Part shown: one piece after another, positions 6,055 through 9,273 of the stretch
Layout of the letters: every line of letters begins with the position of its first letter
How positions within the stretch are numbered: position 1 is the stretch's first letter
Source: Shewanella sp.
GTDB taxonomy: Bacteria; Pseudomonadota; Gammaproteobacteria; Enterobacterales; Shewanellaceae
Direction of reading: 5' to 3'
Assembly: GCA_004195335.1 (NCBI GenBank)
Contig: SDWK01000140.1
Span: forward strand, 1-9,273
Length of the DNA stretch: 9,273 bases
Program-made: the position numbers and the translations under genes
Notes under the pieces: generated by a model
Databases searched by the model: none
What the model was told of the DNA's origin: nothing
What the model saw: only the letters and a program-made list of their open reading frames with translations

Positions 6055-6267
6055 TTAGATGGACTTGCCGTTGTTGCGGAAGTACGCCAGAGCTTTCTCT
6101 TCGTCGATCAGTACACGTTTGCCTACGCGAACCACACACGTCGAAAACCCGGTCCTGTCGCCAAAAAATACCAAATGGCGCAATCCTCCAATCGGTGGCC
6201 AGATGTGATACTCACTCCAGCGTGTGACGGGAATAAGACGAGTAGGGCACTTCTGACTGCTTTCCAT
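6055..6267 (-). CDS. AlpA/excisionase-like DNA-binding protein
   Basis: A 70-aa protein with the pattern found next to integrases in gammaproteobacterial prophages and islands: RLIPVTRWSEYHIWPP (10-25), GGLRHLVFF (27-35), then VVRVGKRVLIDEEKALAYF (45-63). The WPP-x4-LRHL part forms the helix-turn-helix and the VGKRVLIDE strand pair the wing. Such proteins usually act as excisionase or as activator of integrase and replication genes. AGGAGA lies about 10 nt before the ATG. A terminator and two palindromes sit upstream, so its expression is probably controlled by attenuation or by a repressor. The family call is by motif; AlpA itself is a different subgroup. Confidence 0.8.
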   Translation of the reverse strand: MESSQKCPTRLIPVTRWSEYHIWPPIGGLRHLVFFGDRTGFSTCVVRVGKRVLIDEEKALAYFRNNGKSI

Positions 6268-6287
6268 ATTCTTACTTTCTCCTAACG

Positions 6288-6336
6288 AAAAACCCCCCTG
6301 AAAGGTTGGCCCGGCAAGGCTCTTTCAAGGGGGTTT
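6288..6336 (-). terminator. Intrinsic terminator or attenuator upstream of the AlpA-like gene
   Basis: Arms 6290-6304 and 6322-6336 pair in 14 of 15 positions (AAACCCCC/GGGGGTTT and TGAAAG/CTTTCA) and the minus strand then has TTTTT (6292-6288). It ends 21 nt before the AlpA-like ATG, inside its leader. It may end the 378-aa gene's transcript or attenuate the regulator. An overlapping palindrome TTTCAC-aaaa-GTGAAA (6334-6349) shares three bases with the stem, so the two cannot both form fully. Confidence 0.75.
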
Positions 6337-6381
6337 CACAAAAGTGAAAAAAGCCGGGTCATACCTGTTACAAGGGATGGC

Positions 6382-6418
6382 GCGACTTTTTAGGTAGCAA
6401 CGCTACTTTTAGGGTAGC
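6382..6418. promoter_or_regulatory. Two 17-bp palindromes, possible operator pair
   Basis: GCGACTTTTTAGGTAGC (6382-6398) and GCTACTTTTAGGGTAGC (6402-6418) are near-identical direct repeats with a 20-bp period, and each is an inverted repeat of GCTAC/GTAGC type. A period of two helix turns and dyad symmetry suit a dimeric regulator. They lie between the 378-aa gene's stop and the AlpA-like gene's leader. Confidence 0.6.
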
Positions 6419-6438
6419 ATCTGATTTTTTATGTTTTT

Positions 6439-7575
6439 TTATTTCTCAACAATCCAGGCTTCAGCTTCAGACGACATGTAAGTACATGAATAACCTGTCT
6501 TTATTGATTTACTTAGGTATGCTGATACTTTTTTATCTCTATATTTACTCTGCTCAATTTCTTCAATTTTCTTAAGCAGAGCAGAAATGTTTTTTTGAAC
6601 TCTCTTTCGAGCCTTTTCGCCCTCATCGTTAAAGTTCCTAGATTGGCCCTTATGGTCCATAGCCGACAACAATTGACTGCGCACAAAATCCCTCTGTCGC
6701 TTTAGGCTCTCAACCTCGACATCGTTATATGTATCCTCGGCTTGCTCAATCAAGATCTCAAACCTATCAAGCTCTTCTTTGTAAGCTTTCGATGCCTGCT
6801 TATCCAACACGGAATCCGGGATTGAGTCCCCGCAGAGCGACATTCCCATAGATCCATATTCCTCCTGCGAACCTCTCTCGAACTCCATAGCTCGGTCGTC
6901 CCTAGCACTCCCGGAGACAATAGAGGAAAGCTTTCGGACATGGATCTCCTGGTTGGGCACCCGCAATAATTCCGCTAGATAAGTCAATCCAACCATATTC
7001 TTGATACCGGAGAGAGTACTTTCTCCGTACCGGATCTCCCAAAAGTCACCGCTCCTTTTCAAGTAGTTCGACTTTGGCGCACTCTCTAGCTCTTGACCTT
7101 CTGCAGACTGCTCGGTGCCGAATACAGCCGACCACAAATGAACAGGAATCGGAAGCCCCTTAGACTTCGCCCATTCCAGAAGCTCTTTCGGGCGCACCAC
7201 AATCTGTTCCGTGTCTCTACCAAATGCTTCTATGTGGTCTATGTCATTACCGGGAACCGTGAGCATTTCAATTTCTCCCAGACGATATCTCTGGGAGTAT
7301 GCATCCATAATTAAGCTAACTCTAGCCGCTAGGGTGCGTGTGTCGGCTCGTCCACCACGCTCAAGTGAAAACGCCTTTTGGCTGTCCAGATTAAAAAGAA
7401 GGTGTGAGCCTTGCCATGCTGTCCAATAAGCTCTTGCAGCCCATAGGATACAGTCATCCTTGGTCAGGTAGGCAGAACGTGCAACATTTACCTCATTCTC
7501 TAAGGCAATTATCTGATCTTCAGATGCTGCCATTATCTCTGTTTTCGCTTTTTCCCAACAAAGCTCCGAACTCAT
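6439..7575 (-). CDS. Integrase-coupled protein of unknown function with two regulator-associated modules
   Basis: A 378-aa cytoplasmic protein. N-terminal region (about 35-150) resembles mobile-element proteins with a W-x-A/DP helical pattern ending in VVRPKELLEWAKSKGLPIP (126-144). Residues 174-215 (GDFWEIRYG, NMVGLTYLAELLRVPNQEIHV) match a winged-helix-like module otherwise seen at the C-terminus of large AAA/TPR and cyclase-type regulators. Residues 258-366 match the helical module that follows it there: YKEELDRFEILIEQAEDTYND, the ERAR-like EKARKRV, and a closing SIKTGYSCTY. Here both modules occur without an ATPase or cyclase domain. The ATG at 7573-7575 is 4 nt past the integrase stop, and its Shine-Dalgarno GGAGGAGGG is the integrase's last three codons, so translation is coupled. 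Function unknown; an integration partner or regulator is inferred. Confidence 0.78.
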   Translation of the reverse strand: MSSELCWEKAKTEIMAASEDQIIALENEVNVARSAYLTKDDCILWAARAYWTAWQGSHLLFNLDSQKAFSLERGGRADTRTLAARVSLIMDAYSQRYRLGEIEMLTVPGNDIDHIEAFGRDTEQIVVRPKELLEWAKSKGLPIPVHLWSAVFGTEQSAEGQELESAPKSNYLKRSGDFWEIRYGESTLSGIKNMVGLTYLAELLRVPNQEIHVRKLSSIVSGSARDDRAMEFERGSQEEYGSMGMSLCGDSIPDSVLDKQASKAYKEELDRFEILIEQAEDTYNDVEVESLKRQRDFVRSQLLSAMDHKGQSRNFNDEGEKARKRVQKNISALLKKIEEIEQSKYRDKKVSAYLSKSIKTGYSCTYMSSEAEAWIVEK

Positions 7576-7579
7576 ATGC

Positions 7580-8644
7580 TCACCCTCCTCCAAAAATCTT
7601 CTCGTTCATTCGCTCAACAACACCAGCAGTATGTGCCTCTGAAAGATGCGCATATCGCTTAACCATAGACAGAGTTTTATGTCCTAGCACCTCGGCAATC
7701 TCAGCAAGTGTGGCTCCATTCATTGCAAGATAGGATGCAGCTGTATGCCTCAGATCGTGGAAGCGAAAGTTTTCTACCCCGGCCACACTCAATGCGTCGT
7801 CCCATGCGTTGCGAATACTGGCACCACCTCCTTTACCCTTTCCTGGAAAAACTAGCAGGGAATCAATGCGGCGCACTTTTGAAAAACTCCGAAGAACATC
7901 ATGAGCCAAACCCACTAGAGGAACCGCCCTTCGCTCACCGTTTTTTGTCTCGTGAAGAATGAGGCGCCTTCGTTCGAAATCCACATCTTCCCAGTTCAGG
8001 CCCAAAATTTCCCCCTGTCGCATCCCAGTAGAGATCGCCAGCAACACAACTGGATAGAGGGAAGCATTTAAGCTTTCCCGACAAGCGGCCAGCAAACAGT
8101 CTCGCTCATCCTCACCAAGAAAACGAACTCTGCCCCTTGGCTCGACTGGTTTCCTTACCCTATTTAATGGATTCGCTTCAAACCAGCCCCACTCATTTAC
8201 AGCAACACTAAAGGCATGGGAGAGGGCTGCCATATATCGTACAACCGTCGAAGGTGAGCGCTGCGTTCCCCGGTATGTCTTCCCCTTTAGAAGCTTGTCC
8301 CGACATTCAGCAAGCAAGGCTGGGGAAATATCCGAAAGTAGACGATGACCCAACTCATCTTTCCACCATTGAAGCTGCGCCCCTTGCTGCTGTTGCATCT
8401 TGGGTTTTGTCGGCAATACGTCTTCAACATACCGATCCACCAGATCGGCAAGCGTATGCTTCTTGGCTTCTGCCGTCTTGAAATGGCGACCGTCTCGAAT
8501 CGCTGACTCGGTATCCTGAGCCCATTTCTTAGCATCAGTCTTTCGGTCAAAAGTTGCAGACTGGGGAGGATACCCCCGCAGTCGGATAAGCACCCGATAC
8601 TTCACTTTCCCGTCAGATGACTTCCGGGTCTGTATTGTTGCCAT
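7580..8644 (-). CDS. int: Tyrosine recombinase (phage-type integrase)
   Basis: A 354-aa integrase that would insert and excise the element by site-specific recombination. An N-terminal arm-binding domain (1-60, with WAQDTESAIRDG) is followed by a SAM-like core-binding domain (about 65-165) and the catalytic domain. All active-site residues are present: Arg209 (STGMRQGEIL), Lys234 (HETKNGERR), His296 and Arg299 (HDLRHTAAS), His322 (GHKT) and the nucleophile Tyr331 (RYAHL). Length is normal and the frame is intact, so the enzyme should be active. AGGAGGGG lies 7 nt before the ATG at 8642-8644. It sits 121 bp from the 3' end of tRNA-Ser, reading away from it, the classic position for an element that targets a tRNA gene. 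Confidence 0.97.
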   Translation of the reverse strand: MATIQTRKSSDGKVKYRVLIRLRGYPPQSATFDRKTDAKKWAQDTESAIRDGRHFKTAEAKKHTLADLVDRYVEDVLPTKPKMQQQQGAQLQWWKDELGHRLLSDISPALLAECRDKLLKGKTYRGTQRSPSTVVRYMAALSHAFSVAVNEWGWFEANPLNRVRKPVEPRGRVRFLGEDERDCLLAACRESLNASLYPVVLLAISTGMRQGEILGLNWEDVDFERRRLILHETKNGERRAVPLVGLAHDVLRSFSKVRRIDSLLVFPGKGKGGGASIRNAWDDALSVAGVENFRFHDLRHTAASYLAMNGATLAEIAEVLGHKTLSMVKRYAHLSEAHTAGVVERMNEKIFGGG

Positions 8645-8683
8645 GAGTTATCCCCTCCTGTCTTTTGCCGCAATTTCTTGCTG

Positions 8684-8705
8684 AAAAGTGTGCCAAGAGT
8701 GTACC
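8684..8705 (-). repeat. Tandem 11-bp repeat, possible integrase arm-type sites
   Basis: On the minus strand GGTACACTCTT (8705-8695) is followed directly by GGCACACTTTT (8694-8684), two copies differing at two positions. They lie between the tRNA terminator and the integrase start, where phage integrases usually have short direct-repeat arm sites. A weak TACACT -10-like box overlaps the first copy. Confidence 0.45.
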
Positions 8706-8713
8706 ACGAAGCG

Positions 8714-8762
8714 ATTTAAAACAAAACAAGGGGCTAGCTCTTTCGAGCTAACCCCTTGTTTT
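8714..8762 (-). terminator. Intrinsic terminator of the tRNA-Ser transcript
   Basis: Arms 8723-8740 and 8745-8762 form an 18-bp stem with a GAAA loop (one G-U pair in RNA); the stem base AAAA/TTTT is followed on the minus strand by GTTTTAAAT. It starts 3 nt after the tRNA CCA, so it ends the tadA-tRNA transcript and shields the integrase. It is nearly symmetrical and may work in both directions. Confidence 0.88.
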
Positions 8763-8765
8763 CTA

Positions 8766-8790
8766 TGGCGGAGGGGGGGAGATTCGAACT
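8766..8790. other. Probable attachment site (integration at the tRNA-Ser 3' end)
   Basis: The 3' end of the tRNA (T-arm to CCA) faces the integrase gene, so the crossover core is most likely here or in the terminator just beyond. The matching direct repeat that would mark the far end is not found in this window by eye, so exact ends are inferred. Confidence 0.5.
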
Positions 8791-8853
8791 CCCGGTGACT
8801 TGCGCCACAACAGATTTCGAGTCTGTCACCTTCGGCCTCTCGGACACCCCTCC
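8766..8853 (-). tRNA. tRNA-Ser, anticodon CGA
   Basis: An 88-nt cloverleaf with encoded CCA. Acceptor GGAGGGG pairs with CCCCTCC, then discriminator G and CCA. The anticodon stem ACAGA/TCTGT holds loop CTCGAAA, so the anticodon is CGA, reading UCG serine codons. A long variable arm (class II) and a T-arm GGGAG-TTCGAAT-CTCCC complete it. It begins 5 nt after the tadA stop, so it is probably processed from the tadA transcript. The gene is intact, as expected when an element has integrated at the 3' end and restored it. Confidence 0.98.
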
Positions 8854-8858
8854 AAACT

Positions 8859-9273
8859 TTATTCAGTTGTGATGGCAGCATTTTTCGCTGCCTTCTTCTT
8901 CGACCGCAGATTCCGGAAGAAACCGCTGAGCAGGGCGCTGCATTCTTCCTGCATCACCCCTTCGGTCACCTCGACGCGGTGATTGAAGCGCTCATCCTTG
9001 GAGAAGTCGTAGATGCTACCGACGGCTCCAGCCCGGGGGTCACGGCTGGCGTAGACCAGACGGGGAATCCTTGAGAGGATGATGGCCCCCATGCACATGG
9101 TGCAGGGTTCCAGGGTCACATAGAGGGTGCAGTCCAGCAGCCTCCAGCTTCCCAGGTGCTGTGCTGCCTGCCGGATGGCGATCATCTCGGCGTGGGTCGT
9201 TGGATCCTGAGAGGTTTCGCGCAGGTTGTATCCCCCGCCGATAATCTCTCCGTCAAAAACGACCACCGCACCA
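8859..9273 (-). CDS. tadA: tRNA-specific adenosine deaminase, 5' end outside the window
   Basis: TadA converts A34 to inosine in tRNA-Arg(ACG), letting it read CGU, CGC and CGA. Visible is the C-terminal 137 residues; roughly 25 N-terminal residues are cut by the window edge (the fragment begins in a GAVVVFDGE motif normal for this family). The zinc/catalytic motif THAE (His ligand and proton-shuttle Glu) and LEPCTMCMGAI (two Cys ligands) are intact, as is the RIPRLVYASRDPRAGAVGS loop. The tail SKKKAAKNAAITTE is a basic extension. It is a housekeeping gene and marks host chromosome outside the element; base composition looks more GC-rich than the element to its left. The tRNA-Ser gene follows after 5 nt. 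Confidence 0.96.
   Translation of the reverse strand, partial: GAVVVFDGEIIGGGYNLRETSQDPTTHAEMIAIRQAAQHLGSWRLLDCTLYVTLEPCTMCMGAIILSRIPRLVYASRDPRAGAVGSIYDFSKDERFNHRVEVTEGVMQEECSALLSGFFRNLRSKKKAAKNAAITTE

Noticed and set aside
5610..6227. 205-codon plus-strand frame
   Set aside because: It is antisense to the coiled-coil and AlpA-like genes, which have good ribosome sites and, for the latter, clear motifs.
8648..8881. Minus-strand 77-codon open frame
   Set aside because: It runs through tRNA-Ser and its terminator; the protein is simply the translated tRNA.

Overview
The window comes from a gammaproteobacterium, probably a marine or Pseudomonadales/Oceanospirillales-type one (low confidence; based on tadA and tRNA-Ser style, a gammaproteobacterial EndA-type nuclease and strong Shine-Dalgarno sites). 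Every gene I accept lies on the minus strand, so transcription runs from the right end of the window to the left.

Right end, host chromosome: a 5'-truncated tadA (tRNA adenosine deaminase, 8859-9273) followed after 5 nt by a complete tRNA-Ser(CGA) with encoded CCA (8766-8853) and a perfect terminator hairpin. Just past the tRNA 3' end begins an integrative element: a tyrosine recombinase (7580-8644) preceded by a tandem 11-bp repeat resembling arm-type sites, then a 378-aa protein of unknown role whose Shine-Dalgarno lies in the last integrase codons. Next come a pair of 17-bp palindromes (possible operators), a leader terminator, an AlpA/excisionase-like DNA-binding protein (6055-6267) and a 140-aa coiled-coil protein (5603-6025).

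Centre, replication module: a 516-bp stretch with no minus-strand ATG and many small hairpins (5087-5602), a second small HTH protein (4865-5086), a large PrimPol/PriCT/DUF3987 primase-helicase (2546-4795), and immediately after it an origin-like region with five tandem 9-bp iterons, a very AT-rich stretch and three oppositely oriented iteron-like copies (2269-2547). This layout (integrase, AlpA-like regulator, primase-helicase, origin) resembles P4-type satellites and other replicating integrative elements. No capsid, terminase or conjugation genes are visible.

Left part, accessory and scarred DNA: a consensus promoter, a clear c-di-GMP-I (GEMM) riboswitch and its intrinsic terminator drive a short exported ankyrin-repeat gene. 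That gene is fused out of frame to the 3' end of a different, P4/D5-type primase, so this is a recombination scar between two elements. A terminator follows, and then a complete endonuclease I gene with a signal peptide (56-817). The far end of the element is not visible, so whether the nuclease and the ankyrin gene belong to it is inferred from position only.

The items most worth following up are the riboswitch-controlled chimeric locus, the iteron origin beside the PrimPol gene, the ATG-free leader between the two regulators, and the integrase-coupled unknown protein.
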